A stretch of 64,000 nucleotides of DNA from Streptomyces sp. NBC_01306 (GTDB taxonomy: Bacteria; Actinomycetota; Actinomycetes; Streptomycetales; Streptomycetaceae), in the NCBI RefSeq assembly GCF_026340465.1, contig NZ_JAPEPC010000001.1, forward strand, positions 1,054,001 to 1,118,000. Reading direction: 5' to 3'. A program made the position numbers and the translations under genes. Shown here one piece after another: positions 45,001-59,300 of the stretch; position 1 is the stretch's first letter; every line of letters starts with the position of its first letter. Below the pieces are notes generated by a model. It saw only the letters and a program-made list of their open reading frames with translations, was not told the DNA's origin and made no database searches.

Positions 45001-47373
45001 CCAGTAGCCGGGATCGGTGAGCTCCGCAGCGGAGGCCTGGACACCGGTGATGTTCGAGACCACGGGGATGGCCGGCGCCCGGTAGGTGAGGCTCTCCGCC
45101 ACCTTCCGGAAGTCGGCGAGCATGGGCTCCATCAGCGGCGAGTGGAAGGCATGGCTGACCCGCAGCGAGGTGGTCCTGCGGCCGGCGGCGGTGAAGTGGT
45201 CCGCGATCAGGCCGACTTCACCGGATTCACCGGAGATCACCACAGCGGCGGGGCCGTTGATGGCGGCGATGCTCACGCCGGGCGTCAGCCTGGGCAGCAC
45301 CTCCTCCTCACTCGCCTCGACGGCCGTCATGGCCCCGCCCGCGGGCAGTTGCTGCATCAGACGGCCACGTGCGGCCACCAGGGTCGCCGCGTCGGCGAGT
45401 GTGAGGACGCCCGCGACGTGGGCGGCGGACAGTTCACCGATCGAGTGCCCGGTCACGAAGCCGGGCCGCACTCCCCATGACTCCAGCAGCCGGAACAGCG
45501 CCACCTCCAGGGCGAACAGGCCGGCCTGCGCGTACACGGTCCGGTTCAGCGTCTGTCCGGCCCGGTCGTCCGTGGCCCACAGGATCTCGCGCAGCGAGAC
45601 ACCGAGCCGTGCGTCCAGTGCGGCCACGGCGTCGTCGAAGGCACGCGCGAAAGCCGGGTGGGCGGCGTGCAGTTCACGCCCCATGCCGGGCCGCTGGGCG
45701 CCCTGGCCGGTGAACATGAAGGCGGTACGGCCCTTCGTACGCGTCCAGCCACGGGCCACTCCGGGGGCCTCCGCGCCGTCCGACAGCGCCCGCAGTCCGC
45801 GCAGCAGCTCGTCGCGGTCCGCCCCGGTGACCACGGCACGGTGGTCGAGGCGGGTGCGGGTCAGGGCCAGGGAGTGCCCGAGATCGAGCGGTTCGGCATC
45901 CGGGCGGGACTCCAGGTGTGCCAGCAGGCGGCTGCCCTGGTCGCGCAGGGCCTGCCCGGTGCTGCCGGAGACCACCAGCGGGAGCACGGAAGGCCCGGCG
46001 GAGGGGCGGGGCGGCGGTTCGTCCGCCGGCGGTGCCTGCTCGACGATCACATGGGCGTTGGTGCCGCTGATCCCGAAGGACGACACCCCCGCTCTGCGGG
46101 TGCCGCCGTGCTCCGGCCAGGGCCGGGACTCGGCCAGCAGCCGCACCGCGCCGGACTCCCAGTCGACCTTGGGGCTGGGATCGTCGGCGTGCAGTGACTT
46201 CGGGAGCACACCGTGCTTCATCGCCTGGACCATCTTGATGATCCCGGCGACACCGGCAGCGGCCTGGGTGTGACCGAAGTTCGACTTGACGGAGCCCAGC
46301 CACAGCGGCCGGTCCCCCGGCCGCCCCTTGCCGTACGTCGCCAGCAGGGCCTGTGCCTCGATGGGGTCGCCGAGCACCGTTCCGGTTCCGTGCGCTTCCA
46401 CCGCGTCGACATCGGCGGTGGTCAGGCCGGCGGCGGCGAGCGCCTGGTGGATGACCCGCTGCTGCGCCGGACCGTTGGGGGTGGTGATGCCGCTCGACGC
46501 GCCGTCCTGGTTGACGGCGCTGGACCGCACCACCGCGAGCACCCGGTGCCCGTGGCGGCGCGCGTCCGACAGCCGCTCCAGCAGGAGGGTGCCGACGCCT
46601 TCGCCCCATCCGGTGCCGTCGGCCGCCGCTGAGAACGACTTGCAGCGGCCGTCCCTGGCGAGCCCCCGCTGCCGGTTGAACTCGAAGAAGGTGTCCGGTT
46701 CGACCATGACGGTGACACCGCCGGCCAGGGCCAGCGTGCACTCGCCGGCCCGCAGCGCCTGGACGGCCCAGTGCAGGGCCACCAGGGACGAGGAGCAGGC
46801 CGTGTCCACCGTGACGGCGGGACCCTCCAGGCCGAGCGTGTAGGCGACCCGGCCGGAGACCAGACTGCCGTCGCTGCTGCCCGGTCCGTAGTCGTGGTAC
46901 ATCAGGCCCGCGAACACACCGGTCCTGCTGCCCTCCAGGCTGCGGGGGTCGATCCCGGCGTGCTCCAGGGCCTCCCAGGAGACCTCCAGCAACAGCCGTT
47001 GCTGCGGGTCGAGGCGCAGGGCCTCGTTGGGGCTGATCCCGAAGAAGTCGGCGTCGAAACCGGCCGCGCCGTACAGGAACCCGCCCTCGCGGGCGATGCT
47101 CCTGTCGGGCTTTCCGGGTTCCGGGTCGTACATGCCCTCCACGTCCCAGCCCCGGTCGGCGGGAAAAGCGGCGACCGCGTCGCGCCCTTCGGCCACCAAC
47201 TGCCAGAGGTCGTCGGGGGAGTTCACGCCGCCGGGGTAGCGGCAGCCCATTCCCACGATCGCGATCGGCTCGGTGGCGGCGCTGGTGAGAGCGCCGTTCT
47301 CCGAACGGAGCCGTTCGTTCTCCAGCATGGACTTGCGCAGCGCCTCGACGATCTGCTCGACGGATGTATCCAC
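42082..47373 (-). CDS. Type I polyketide synthase, single module KS-AT-DH-KR-ACP
   Basis: The 1763-residue enzyme has an N-terminal coiled-coil docking helix ([25 protein letters not shown]). KS has Cys193 in [10 protein letters not shown] has GHSIGE near residue 645 and HAFH, the malonyl-CoA signature. DH has [13 protein letters not shown] (His kept, Gly5 replaced by Asp) and [13 protein letters not shown] has [17 protein letters not shown] (LDD, B-type) and NYAAAN. ACP has GFDSL near residue 1692. The tail [14 protein letters not shown] resembles short C-terminal docking tails, so the chain may pass to another PKS. No ER or TE is present. It follows PKS1 by 19 bases and starts with GTG. Confidence 0.92.
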   Translation of the reverse strand: MDTSVEQIVEALRKSMLENERLRSENGALTSAATEPIAIVGMGCRYPGGVNSPDDLWQLVAEGRDAVAAFPADRGWDVEGMYDPEPGKPDRSIAREGGFLYGAAGFDADFFGISPNEALRLDPQQRLLLEVSWEALEHAGIDPRSLEGSRTGVFAGLMYHDYGPGSSDGSLVSGRVAYTLGLEGPAVTVDTACSSSLVALHWAVQALRAGECTLALAGGVTVMVEPDTFFEFNRQRGLARDGRCKSFSAAADGTGWGEGVGTLLLERLSDARRHGHRVLAVVRSSAVNQDGASSGITTPNGPAQQRVIHQALAAAGLTTADVDAVEAHGTGTVLGDPIEAQALLATYGKGRPGDRPLWLGSVKSNFGHTQAAAGVAGIIKMVQAMKHGVLPKSLHADDPSPKVDWESGAVRLLAESRPWPEHGGTRRAGVSSFGISGTNAHVIVEQAPPADEPPPRPSAGPSVLPLVVSGSTGQALRDQGSRLLAHLESRPDAEPLDLGHSLALTRTRLDHRAVVTGADRDELLRGLRALSDGAEAPGVARGWTRTKGRTAFMFTGQGAQRPGMGRELHAAHPAFARAFDDAVAALDARLGVSLREILWATDDRAGQTLNRTVYAQAGLFALEVALFRLLESWGVRPGFVTGHSIGELSAAHVAGVLTLADAATLVAARGRLMQQLPAGGAMTAVEASEEEVLPRLTPGVSIAAINGPAAVVISGESGEVGLIADHFTAAGRRTTSLRVSHAFHSPLMEPMLADFRKVAESLTYRAPAIPVVSNITGVQASAAELTDPGYWVRHVREPVRFMDGVRALEDAGVTRFVELGPDGVLTGMAGACARTDAVTAVALLRKNRPEEGTLLEAVGRLDATGVPVDWEAFFDGLGGRPVELPTYAFQHRRYWMESPSAGDASDLGQTPAGHPLVGAVVRLPDSDGVLLTGRLSTATQPWVSDHRVLDTVLLPGTAFVELALRAGDEVGCGLLEELTLLAPLVPPTNGGVAVSVSVAEADASGRRAVRIHSRDESGSDHPVLHAEGIVAPAAGPPPAGPPPAVAAAGWPPPEAVAVDLAGVYESLRERGYDYGPAFQGLRSLWRLGDEVYAELALPEPHTADAARFGLHPALLDAALHADLLAGPDTGDGGTVLPFCWTGVRLHTAGASAVRVWITRPGPERIAIAMDDAAGAPVLRLDSLIGRPVQAQQLAAGSALPQDALFEVLWSPLPAGPAGSAAHTAWGDVPTAGEVTGTVVFEPRHTAGDAPGGTRTSAVHQVLGTVQRFLDGERFAGSELLVVTRGALATAPGEPADPELAAVTGLVRSAQAEYPDRLRLLDLGPGEELDGVLPAVLATREPELAAREGARLVPRLERASLTAGDRKELDPDGTVLITGGTSGLGAVVARHLVTEHGVRRLLLTSRRGTEAPGAPELAAELGALGAEVTVASCDVADRDALAGLLATVDEAHRLTGVVHAAGVLDDGVLTTLTPDQLDRVMGPKARAAQHLHELTAADDLAMFVLFSSVAGTLGSAGQANYAAANASLDALAHRRRAAGLPGTSLAWGLWSGTGMGEQLSETDVQRLRRAGFPPLSPDEGLALLDSALALDAAQLVLARLDFAALAAQGAAPVSGLLSGLVRRPARPASGGGAAASGAEAADELKQRLTSCGGAERERILLDVVRTHAAFVLGHDRPAAIDPERGFLDIGFDSLSALDLRNRLITAIGHPLPPSLLFDHPSAAALATHLNEEFFGGTEQDAGSALTSATADELFDILDGLGMPG
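42170..47273 (-). other. PKS module 4 (KS-AT-DH-KR-ACP)
   Basis: Order along the protein: KS from about residue 34, malonyl-type AT around 645, DH about 910-1190, B-type KR with NADPH loop near 1380, ACP with Ser near 1692. Expected to extend by one malonyl unit to a double bond if the DH is active. Confidence 0.85.
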
Positions 47374-47392
47374 GTAGAACTCAGCCCTTCAG

Positions 47393-50300
47393 TCAGTTGG
47401 ATTCACCGGCGGCGAGCGCTGCCCGCACCAGATCGTCGACGGACATGGTCGTGATGTCCTCGGCGGGCCCGGCGTCCGGACCGGGCTCTCCGGCGGACCC
47501 GGACTCTGCGTCCGGAGCCGTACTGGCCAGTGCGAGCAGAGCGTCCAGCAGGCCGGCCTCGCGGATGGCGGCGAACGGCACGGCTTCCAGCGCCCGCCGG
47601 AAGGCCTCCTCCTGCACCGCCTCGTCCTGCTCGTCCGACCCGTCCGGAAGGTCCGCCGTCAGCTCCTCCAGCAGGAACGCGGCCAGCCCGCGCGGGCTGG
47701 CGTAGTCGAACATCAGCGTGGCGGGCAGGCGCAGCCCGGTGGCGGCACCCAGCCGGTTGCGCAGTTCGATCGCCGCCAGCGAGTCGAGGCCGAGGTCGGT
47801 GAAGCCCTTGCCCATGTCGATGCTGTCCGGGTCGTCGTGGCGCACCTCGGCGACGTGTTCCCGTACGAGGTCCGCCACGGTGCTCGCCCGCTCGGCGGTG
47901 CTCATCCGGGCGAGCCGCTCCACCAGGGTCGCCTCGTCCGGCTCGGGCCGGGCGGCCGGCGCCGCCGACTCGGTCACCCGGCGCGCCGGGAGCAGTACGA
48001 GTTCACGCAGCAGCGCGGGGAGCGTGCCCCGGGCGGCCTGCTCGCGCAGCACCGCCAGGTCGAGGTGGAGCAGCCCCGGGACCGGCTCGCCGGAGGCCAG
48101 CGCCGCGTCGAACAGCGCCAGACCCTCGTCCACTGTGAAGGCCGGCAGCCCCTGCTTCCGCATCCGCTCCAGGTCGGCGTCGGTCAGCGTGCTGCCCATT
48201 CCGATGCCGCCCCACAGGCCCCACATGAACGACTGTGCCGGCAGGCCGCGTTCGCGGCGGTAGGAGGCGAGTGCGTCCAGGTAGGCGTTGGCCGCGGCGT
48301 AGTTCGCCTGCCCGGGTGCGCCCATCGTGCCGGCCACCGAGGAGAACGTCACGTACAGCGTGAGCGGGGACGACGCGGTCAGCTCGTGCAGGTTCCAGGC
48401 GGCTTCGGCCTTCGGACGCAGCACCGCGTCCATCCGCTCCGGTGTCAGTGCGCCGATCACGCCGTCGTCCAGTACCCCGGCGGCGTGTACGACGCCGGTC
48501 AGCGGGTGCTCCTGCGGGATCGTGCCGAGGAGTTTGCGCAGCGCGTCCCGGTCGGCCACGTCGCAGGCCTCCACGGTGGCCGCGGCCCCGTGCCGGGCGA
48601 GCTCCGCGACCAGCTCGGTGACGCCGTCGGCCGCCGCGCCCCGGCGGCTGACCAGCAGCAGCCTGCGAGCACCGTGGACAGCTGCCAGATGGCGGGCGAT
48701 CGCCGCGCCCAGGCCGCTGGTCCCGCCGGTGACCAGCACCGTTCCTGCCGGGTCGACCACCTGGGGGCGGCCGGTGCCGGAGTCGTCGCTCCGCTCGCCC
48801 GGCCGGGGTGTGCCCCCCGCCGCCACCAGCCGCGGCACCCGTATCTCTCCGTCGCGCACGGCGACTTCGGGTTCGCCCGATGCGATGACCGCGCTGAGGA
48901 CCGACGCACCGAGCGGGGCGGTGCGGCCGTCCGCCGCGGTCCCGGTGCCCTGGATATCGGCCAGGACGAACCGGCCGGGGTTTTCCGCCTCGGCGGACCG
49001 GACGACGCCCCATACCGCGGCGGCCGCGGGGTCGGCCGACGTGGCCGCCATCGCGTTCCTGGTGACCACCACCAGGCGGGAGGCGGTGAACCGGTCGTCC
49101 GCGAGCCATGACTGGACCACGTCGAGGATCCGGTGGACCGGCCCGCGAGCGCCTTCGCCCGGTTCGCCTTCGGTCGCGTCGCAGTTGAAGACGGTCACAG
49201 CGGGTGCGGGCACCGTGCGGTACCGGTCCGCCCAGTCGGCCGACGGGGCCGGCGCGGCCGGTGCGACGTTCTGCGGCAGGGCCATCCACTCGACCCGGTG
49301 CAGCAACGTGCCCTGCCCGGAGTCGAGTTGTCCTTCCGATACGGGCCGGTCCACGAGGGACCTGACGGTGAGGACGGGTTCGCCCGTGAGGTCGGCGGCC
49401 TCAAGGGTGATCCCACCGGCCTGGAGGGGTGCCACCCGTACGCGCAGAGCGGTGGCCGCCGAAGCGTGCAGCGATACATCGGACCAGGAGAACGGCAGCA
49501 GCGTGCCGCCGCCTTCCGGCTCGTCGATCAGGTCGACGTGCAGGGCCGCGTCGAGGAGGGCCGGGTGTACGCCGAACCGTCCCGGTTCACCGGCCTCGTC
49601 CGGCAGCACGACCTCGGCGAAGAGCTCGTCCCCGCGCCGCCAGGCGGCACGGAGCCCGCGGAAGGCGGTGCCGTATCCGTATCCACGGGCGGCCAGCTCG
49701 TCGTACATGCCGTCCGTCTCCACCGCGACCGCCCCTGCGGGCGGCCACTCGGCGAGCGAGAACGATGCGTCCTGCGCGTGCGGGGCCAGGAATCCGTCGG
49801 CATGCAGGATCCAGGCGTCGTCCGCCCGGTCGTCACCGCGCGAGTACACCTTGACCGAGCGCCGGCCGTCCGCCTGGGCGGCGCCGACGACCACTTGCAG
49901 GGCAGCGCCGCCGGATGCGGGAAGCACGAGGGGCGCCTGCAACGTGAGTTCCTCCAGGAGCCCGCACCTGACCTGGTCGCCGGCGCGGATCGCCAGCTCC
50001 ACGAAGGCGGTGCCGGGCAGCAGCACGGTGCCCTGGATCGCGTGATCGGCGAGCCACGGATGCGTGGCGGCCGAGACGTAGCCCGTCAGAACGGCTCCGT
50101 CGGAGTCGGGTGCGGTCAGTACGGCGCTGAGCAGCGGGTGCTCGGCGGGAAGCTGGCCGATGCCGCTGACTGATCCAGCGGACGCGGGGGGCAGGTCGAG
50201 CCAGAACCTCCGGCGTTCGAAGGCGTAGGTGGGCAGGTCCGTACGGCGGGGATGCAGGGGTGCGAAGAAGTCCTTCCACCGCAGACCGGTTCCGCCGGCA

Positions 50301-53300
50301 TGGAGCCGGGCCAACGCCGTTATCAGCGACTCGGGTTCGGCACGGTCCGCCCGCAGTGCGGGCACCAGCCGGGCCGGCTCGGACCGGTCGACGCCGTCGA
50401 GGCAGGTCTCGGCCATGGCGGTGAGTACACCGGCCGGGCCGAGCTCGATGAAGGTGTCGACGCCACGGGCGGCCAGGGTGGTCACGGCATCAGCGAAACG
50501 GACCGGCTCACGCACCTGCCGCACCCAGTAACCAGGATCCGACCACTCACCCCCGACCGGACCACCGGTGACGGTCGAGACGGCCGACAACTGAGCCGTA
50601 TTGAAGGTGAGTTTCTCTACTACAGCCGCGAAGTCGTCCAGCATCGGGTCCATCAGTACCGAGTGGAACGCGTGACTCACATCGAGCCGCTTCGTCTTAC
50701 GACCGAGCGCAGCGATCCGCCCGGCCAGCTCCATGACCTCGACCTCAGCACCCGAAATCACCACGGAGGAAGGGCCGTTGACGGCGGCGATACACACACC
50801 GTCCGACAACAGCGCGGCAACCTCACTCTCGGGAGCCCCGACCGCGACCATCGCACCACCCGAAGGCAGCGCCTGCATCAACCGCCCACGCGCGGCCACC
50901 AACACCGCCGCGTCCTCAAGCGACAACACCCCCGCCACATGGGCAGCGGCCACCTCACCAATCGAATGGCCGGTCACGACGTCAGGCCGTACACCCCACG
51001 ACTCAAGGAGCCGGAACAAGGCCACCTCAACCGCGAACAAACCGGCCTGCGCAAACACGGTCCGGTTCAGCGCACCAGCATCAGTGCCCCAGACCACCTC
51101 ACGCACCGACACACCCAACCCGGCATCCGACAGCTGGGCATCCAGCAACCCCACCACCGCATCAAACGCCTCAGCGAACACCGGGAACGCCTCATACAGA
51201 CCACGCCCCATCCCCACCCGCTGAGCACCCTGACCCGTAAAGAGAAACGCCGTTCCCTCACCAGTACGCGCGATATCCCGGACCACACCCGCCCCGGACT
51301 CACCCGCCGCAAGCGCCGACAACCCAGCGACAAACCCCTCACGGTCCCCCGCCACCACCACAGCCCGGTGCTCCAGAGCCGCCCGCGATGTCGCCAGCGA
51401 GAACGCCGTATCCACGACACTCACACCCGACTCCACATGCGCCACCAGAGCAGCGGCCTGACGGAAGAGTCCTGCCTCGTCCTTCGCCGAAAGCACCATC
51501 GGCACCGGTGTCCCGGCGGTGTCGTCGTCACCCCGGTCCTGGGCGGCGGGCTCCTCCGGCTCCCCCGGTTCCTCCAGGATGACGTGCGCATTCGTCCCGC
51601 TCAGACCGAACGACGACACACCAGCCCGCCGCGGACGACCCACCTCAACCGGCCACGCCCGCTCCTCCCTCAACAGCTCCACCGCACCCGCAGACCAATC
51701 CACCTGCGACGACGGCTCATCCACATGCAACGTCCGCGGAAGAACACCCTCCCGCAACGCCATCACCATCTTGATCACACCGCTGACGCCTGCGGCGGCC
51801 TGGGCGTGCCCGATGTTCGACTTGATCGAGCCCAGCCACAACGGCCGGCCGTCGGGCCGGTCCTGGCCGTATGTCGCCAGCAGCGCCTGCGCCTCGATCG
51901 GGTCGCCCAGCCGGGTCCCCGTACCGTGCCCCTCGACCGCGTCCACGTCCGCCGCGACCAGACCGGCCGAGGACAGCGCCTGCCGGATCACCCGCTGCTG
52001 CGAAGGACCGTTCGGAGCCGTCAGACCATTGGACGCACCATCCTGGTTGATGGCACTCCCCCGGACGATCGCCAGGACGGGATGCCCGTTGCGTCGCGCG
52101 TCCGACAGCCGCTCGACGAGCAGAAGGCCGATGCCCTCGGCCCAGCCGGTGCCGTCCGCGGCGGTGGCGAAGGGCTTGCACCGGCCGTCGGCCGCCAGGC
52201 CGCGCTGCCGGCTGAAGTCGACGAAGATCTCCGGTGTCGGCATGACGGTGACACCTCCCGCGAGGGCCATGGTCACCTCGCCCTGCCGGAGTGCCTGACA
52301 GGCCATGTGCAGGGCCACGAGCGAGGAGGAGCACGCCGTGTCCACCGTCACCGCCGGGCCCTCAAGGCCGAGCGTGTAGGCCACCCGGCCCGAGGCGATG
52401 CTGCCCGCGCTGCCGTTGCCGAGGTAGCCGGTGAGGTCATCCGGCGCATCTCCCGGCCTGCTCCCGTACTCGTGGTACATCAAGCCCGTGTACACACCGG
52501 TCCTGGTGCCCCGCATGGTGTCCGGGTCGATACCGGCACGCTCGAACGCCTCCCATGCCGCTTGCAGCAGCAGCCGCTGCTGCGGGTCCATGGCCAGGGC
52601 CTCCCGCGGCATGATCCCGAAGAACTCGGGGTCGAACTCGGCCGCGTCGTAGAGGAAACCGCCGTCCCGTACATACGTCTTGCCGGGCAGGCCGGGCTCC
52701 CGGTCGAAGATGCTGTCGACGTCCCAGCCACGGTCCTGCGGGAACCCTCCCACCGCGTCGCGGCCCTCGGCCACCAGGCGCCACAGGTCCTCGGGCGAGC
52801 GCACACCACCCGGGAAGCGGCAGCTGATGCCGACGAGGGCGATCGGCTCGTCCGTACGGTCCGACGCCTGAACCGTCCTTGCGGTGGCCGGCGAGGCCTC
52901 CGCCGGGCCGTCCGTGAACCGTCCGGCGAGGTGGGCGGCCACAGCGCGCGACGTCGGGAAGTCGAAGACCAGGGTCGCGGGCAGCCGCTGCCCCGTCGCC
53001 TGGGTGAGCGCGTTGCGCAGCTCCACAGCGGCCAGGGAGTCGAAACCCAGTTCACGGAACGCGCGGTCCGGCTTCACCTGGTCCGCGCTCCCGTGACCGA
53101 GCACCGATGAGGCGTGCTCGCGTACGAGTTCCAGCAGGGCGCGCTCCCGGTCCGTGGCGGACAGCGCGCTCATCCGCTGCTCGAACTCCGAGCCGGCGAG
53201 CACCGTTCCGGCCGCGTCGACCGCGCGCCGGGCCCGGCCGCGTACGAACCCCCTCAGCAGCGCGGGCACTTCGTCCGCCCTGGCCCGCAGGGCTGCCGGG

Positions 53301-56300
53301 TCGGTGTCGAGCGGTACGAGCACCGGCCAGGCATCGGTGGCGAGTGCGGCATCCAGCAGCGCCAGCCCCCGGGCGGGGGGAAGCGCGGGAAGGCCGAGCC
53401 TGCGCATCCGGGCCAGGTCGGTCTCGTCGAGCGGGCCGCCGAGCCCGGTGTCCGCCGCCCACATACCGAAGGCGAGGGCATGGGCGGGCAGTCCGGCTGC
53501 CCTGCGATGGTGGGCCAGAGCGTCGAGGAACACATTGGCCGCCGCGTAGTTCGCCTGACCGGCAGCCAGCACGAGCCCTCCGGCGGAGGAGAACAGCACG
53601 AAGGCCGTGAGGTCCAGATCGCGGGTCAGCTCGTGCAGATGCCAGGCGGCGTCCGCCTTCGGCCGCAGCACCGTGTCGAAACGCTCCGGTGTGAGTGTGC
53701 CGACCAGCCCGCTGTCGGCCACGGCCGCAGCGTGCACCACACCCCGGAGGGGGCGGTCGGCGGGCACCTGGCCGATCAGCCCGGCGAGGCTGTCGCGGTC
53801 CGCGACATCACACGCGGCGATGGTGACATCGGCTCCGGCGTCTGCCAGCTCCGCCCGCAGCTGCGCGGCGCCGGGGGCGTTCTCGCCCCGCCGGCTGGTG
53901 AGCAGCAGGTGACGGACGCCGTGCTCCGTGACCAGATGCCGGGCGACCAGGGCGCCCAGACCGCTGGTGCCGCCGGTGACCAGGACCGTGGCCTGCGGGT
54001 CCCACCGCACGGCGGGGTCGGACGAGCCGGACGTGCCGGTGGCCGTCGGGACGAGCCGGGGCAGCAGCAACTCGCCTTCGCGTACGGCGGTTTCGGGTTC
54101 CCCCGAGCCGGCCACGGCCGCGAGCAGCGCGTCGGATGCGGCCGTGCCATCGGAGTCGATCAGTACGAAACGGCCGGGGTTCTCCTCCTGGGCCGCCCGG
54201 ACCAGGCCCCAGACCGGGGCCTGGGTGAGGTCGACGGTGTCCTCCGGCCGGGCGGCGACCGCGTTCCCGGTGACGACAACCAGGGTTGATCCGGCGCACC
54301 GGGGGTCACCGAGCCAGAATTGGACCGCTTCCAGGGCCTCTTCGGCGGCAGCTCGTACGCCGGACAGCACCTCGCGGTCACCGGCCGCCCCGATGCGGTG
54401 GAGGACAACCGGCGGGAACGGGCCGTCACCACCACGGAGGGTGTGGAGCGCAGGCGGCTCCCCGGATCCCGCACCGGTCTCCGGGGCCGGCGCGGGGCGC
54501 CAGTCGAGCCGCAGCAGCGAGGGTGTGCCCCCGCCCCGGGCGCTTTCGAGCTGTTCGGCCGACACGGGCCGGGCAACGAGCGACTCGACGGTCGCCACCG
54601 GCCGGCCCTCCCGGTCAGCGACCCACATGGCGGACACCTCGTCGCCGCGCAGCCGGCGGATGTGCACCCGCAGATCTGCCGCGCCCGACGCATGGAGCGA
54701 GACCCCGTTCCATACGAAGGGGAGAAGGGTCTGAGCATCCTCACTGCCGGCCTCGTTGAGGAGGTCGGCGTGCATGGCGGCGTCGAGCAGCGCCGGATGG
54801 AGCCCGAACCGGGCCGCCTCCGAGCGGGCCGGCTCGGGCAGCGTCACCTCGGCGAAGACGTCGTCGCCGCGCCGCCACATCCGCTGAAGCCCCTGGAAGG
54901 CGGGGCCGTATCCGTAACCTCGCCCGGTCAGTACGTCGTACGGGGCGTCGAGCGGAATTTCGTCGGCGCCGGCCGGCGGCCACTGGGTCAGGTCGAAGCC
55001 GGGCTGGGGCGCCTGCGAGACGAGCAGGCCTGCGGCGTGCCGGGTCCACGGCAGCTCGTGGCCGTGCTCGGCGCGGGAGTAGATGTGCACAGTCCTGGCG
55101 CCGTCGGCCCGTGCCGCGCCGACGACCACGCGCAAGGCGACCGAGCCACGTGCGGGCAGCATCAGCGGTGCTTCGAGAGCGAGTTCCTCAAGGGCGGCGC
55201 AACCGACCTCGTCACCGGCGCGCACGGCCAGTTCGACGAAGCCCGTGCCCGGCAGGATGATCCCGCCGAGTACCTGGTGATCTGCGATCCAGCGCTGGCT
55301 GTCCGCGGAGATACGTCCGGTCAGGACGACCGAGCCACTGTCCGGCGAGACGACCGCAGCGCTCAGCATGGGGTGCTCGACGGCATCGAGTCCGGCGGCG
55401 CCCACCTGTCCGGTACCGGCGGCAAGCCCGTCGAGCCAGTACCTCTGGTGTTGGAAGGCGTACGTGGGGAGTTCGGTCAGCCGGGCAGTGGATCCGGCGA
55501 AGAACGCCCGCCAGTCCACCGGAACGCCACGCGCGAACAGCCCTCCCAGACCTGTCAGAAGCTCCGTAGCCTCATCACGACCACGACGCTGCAACCCAAC
55601 AAACGCCACCCCATCAGCGGCCCCATCATCGCCGACCACCTCCACACCCATCGGAACCAGAGCCGCATCCGGCCCCACCTCCACAAACGACCCCACACCA
55701 CGGCCGGCGAGTGTGGTCACCGCATCCGCGAAACGCACCGGCTCACGCACCTGCCGCACCCAATAGCCAGGATCCGACCACTCACCCTCGACCCCACCAC
55801 CGGTGACGGTCGAGACAGCCGACAACTGGGGTGCATTGAAGGTGAGTTTCTCTACTACGGCGGCGAAGTCGTCCAGCATCGGGTCCATCAACACCGAGTG
55901 GAACGCGTGACTCACATCAAGCCGCTTCGTCTTACGACCGAGTCCAGCGATCCGCCCGGCCAGCTCCAGAACCTCGGCCTCATCACCCGAAACCACCACG
56001 GAGGAAGGGCCATTGATGGCGGCGATACACACACCGGCCGACAACAGCCCGGCAACCTCACTCTCCGGGGCCCCGACCGCGACCATCGCACCACCCGAAG
56101 GCAGGGCCTGCATCAACCGCCCACGCGCGGCCACCAACACCGCCGCGTCCTCAAGCGACAACACCCCCGCCACATGAGCCGCAGCCACCTCACCAATCGA
56201 ATGACCGGCCACAAAGTCAGGCCGCACACCCCACGACTCAAGCAACCGGAACAACGCCACCTCAACCGCGAACAACCCCGCCTGAGCAAACACCGTCCGA

Positions 56301-59300
56301 TTCAGCACACCAGCATCGGAGCCCCAGACCACCTCACGCACCGACACACCCAACCCGGCACCCGACAGCTGGGCATCCAGCAACCCCACCACCGCATCAA
56401 ACGCCTCAGCAAACACCGGGAACGCCTCATACAGACCACGCCCCATCCCCACCCGCTGAGCACCCTGACCCGTAAACAAGAACCCAACACGCCCACGACG
56501 AACCGAATCCACCACACGACCCGCACCCGAAACCACCGAACGCAGACCCTCGATGAACCCCTCACGGCCCCCCGCCACCACCACAGCCCGATGCTCCAGA
56601 GCCGCCCGCGACGTTGCCAGCGAGAACCCCACATCCACCGGGCGCAGCTCAACCCCCGACTCCACATGCGCCACCAAAGCAGCAGCCTGCGCACGCAACG
56701 CCTCAGCACTACGCCCCGACACCACCCACGGCACCACACCACCAACAGGCACATCGGCAGTCTCCGGCACGGATACGGGCACCGCCTCCGCCTCCTCCAG
56801 CAGCACATGCGCATTCGTGCCGCTGATACCGAAGGACGAGACACCGGCCCGGCGAGGGGTTGTGCGCGCCGGCCATGCAGTCTGCTCCTGGAGCAGCTGG
56901 ACCGCGCCCGCCGTCCAGTCCACCTGCGGCGAGGGCTCGGCCGCGTGGAGGGTTCCCGGGAGGACGCCCTCCCGCATCGCCATCACCATCTTGATCACAC
57001 CCGCCACACCCGCAGCAGCCTGCGTATGACCGATGTTCGACTTCACCGAGCCCAGCCACAACGGCCGTTCATCCGCACGGTCCTGGCCGTATGTCGCCAG
57101 CAGCGCCTGGGCCTCGATCGGGTCGCCCAGCCGGGTCCCCGTACCGTGCCCCTCGACCACGTCCACGTCCGCCGCGACCAGACCGGCCGAGGACAGCGCC
57201 TGCCGGATCACCCGCTGCTGCGAAGGACCGTTCGGAGCCGTCAGACCATTGGACGCACCATCCTGGTTGATGGCACTCCCCCGCAGCACCGCAAGCACCT
57301 GGTGCCCGTTGCGCCGTGCGTCCGACTGGCGCTCCAGGAGGAGCATTCCGACGCCTTCGCCCCAGCCGGTCCCGTCGGCTCCTGCGCCGTACGACTTGCA
57401 CCGGCCGTCGGCGGCCAGGCCCCGCTGGCGGCTCATGTCCACGAACGTGTCGGGGGTGGACATGACGGTCACCCCGCCCGCCAGCGCCAGGCTGCACTCG
57501 CCCTGGCGCAGGGCCTGGGCAGCCCAGTGCAGGGCCACGAGCGACGAGGAGCACGCCGTGTCCACCGTCACCGCCGGGCCCTCAAGGCCGAGCGTGTAGG
57601 CCACCCGGCCGGAGATCATGCTGGCGATGCTGCCGTTGCCGTGGTACCCGGCGACGTCCTCGGGCAGCGGACCGAGCCGCAGGCCCCAGTCGTGGTACAT
57701 GACACCGGCGAAGACACCGGTGTCGCTGCCCTTGACGCTGTGCGGGTCGATACCCGCCCGCTCGAAGGTCTCCCACGAGGTCTCCAGGAGCAGCCGCTGC
57801 TGCGGGTCCATCGCCTGGGCCTCACGGGGACTGATGCCGAAGAACCCGGCGTCGAACTGGGCGGCGTCGTAGAGGAATCCGCCCTCGCTCGCGTAGCTCT
57901 TCCCGGGCTTGCCGAGTTCCGGATCGTGGATGTCCGGGTCCCAGCCCCGGTCCGTCGGGAACGGCGCCACCGCGTCCGTCCCGTCGAGGACGAGCCGCCA
58001 GAGGTCCTCGGGCGAGGTGACATCGCCCGGGTAGCGGCAGGCCATTCCCACGATGACGATCGGGTCGTCCGCACCGGCGGAGCGCTGCCGTGCTCCGGGC
58101 CGCGGCCCGGTGGTCGTACCCGCGTCGAGCAGTCGCTCCACGAGGTGGGTGGCCAGCGCGACGGGTGTCGGGTAGTCGAAGGTGAGGGTGGCGGTGAGTC
58201 GCAGGCCGGTCGCGGTGTTGAGCTGGTTGCGCAGCTCGACGGCGGCGAGCGAGTCGAAGCCCATCTCGGTGAACGCCCGGTCGGGGTCGATCATTTCAGC
58301 GCCGTCGTGACCGAGGACCCTGGCCGCGGCGGCGTTGACCAGGTCGAGCACCAGCGCGGCCTGCTCGGCTCCGGCGAGGTCCGCCAGTGTCGCGGCGAGC
58401 GGCAGCACTCCGCCGCCGGCGGGCTCCGGTGTGCCTGCCCTGCGGGCGGGCGTCCGGATCAGTCCGCGCAGCAGGGCGGGCACGGGGTTCCCCTGTGCCC
58501 TCGCCGCGGTGTGGACACGTACCGGCACGACCACGGGTGCGGGGCCGGACAGTGCGGCGTCGAACAGTTGGAGGTTCTCCCGGGTGGTCAGGGCTTCCAG
58601 CCCGATCCGCCGGATGCGCTCAAGGGCCGGGACGTCCAGGGTTCCGCCCATGCCGCCGCCGTCGCTCCACAGCCCCCAGGCGAGGGCGGTGGCGGGCAGT
58701 CCCAGCGCGGTGCGGTGGGCGGCCAGGGCGTCCAGGAAGACATTGGCGGCGGCGTAGTTGCCCTGGCCCGCGCCATCGAGGAGGCCGGCCGTCGAGGAGA
58801 ACAGGACGAACGCCGACAGGTCGAGGTCACGGGTCAGCTCGTGCAGGTGCCAGGCGGCGTACGCCTTCGAGCGCAGTACGGTGTCCAGCCGCCCCGGGTC
58901 GAGGGAGGTGACCAGCCCGTCGTCGAGCGTGCCTGCCATGTGCACCACGCCGGTCAGCGGGTGCTCGGCGGGGATCGCCGTGATCAGCGCGGCGAGCGCG
59001 GCACGGTCGGCCACGTCGCAGGCCGCGACGGTCACCTGGGCGCTCAGGCCGGACAGTTCGGCGGTCAGCTCGGCCACGCCGGGGGCCTGCGCTCCGCGTC
59101 GTCCCGCGAGGAGGAGGTGTCGTACGCCGTGTTCGGTCACCAGGTGCCGGGCGACGTGGGCGGCGAGACCGCCGGTGCCGCCGGTGATCAGGACCGTCCC
59201 GTCGGCCGTCCACGGCTCGGCGGGGTCGCCTTCGGGCGTCCCCGCGGTGGCGAGGCGAGGTGCGAGCAACGTGCCGTCGCGCAGGGCGAGTTCCGGCTCG

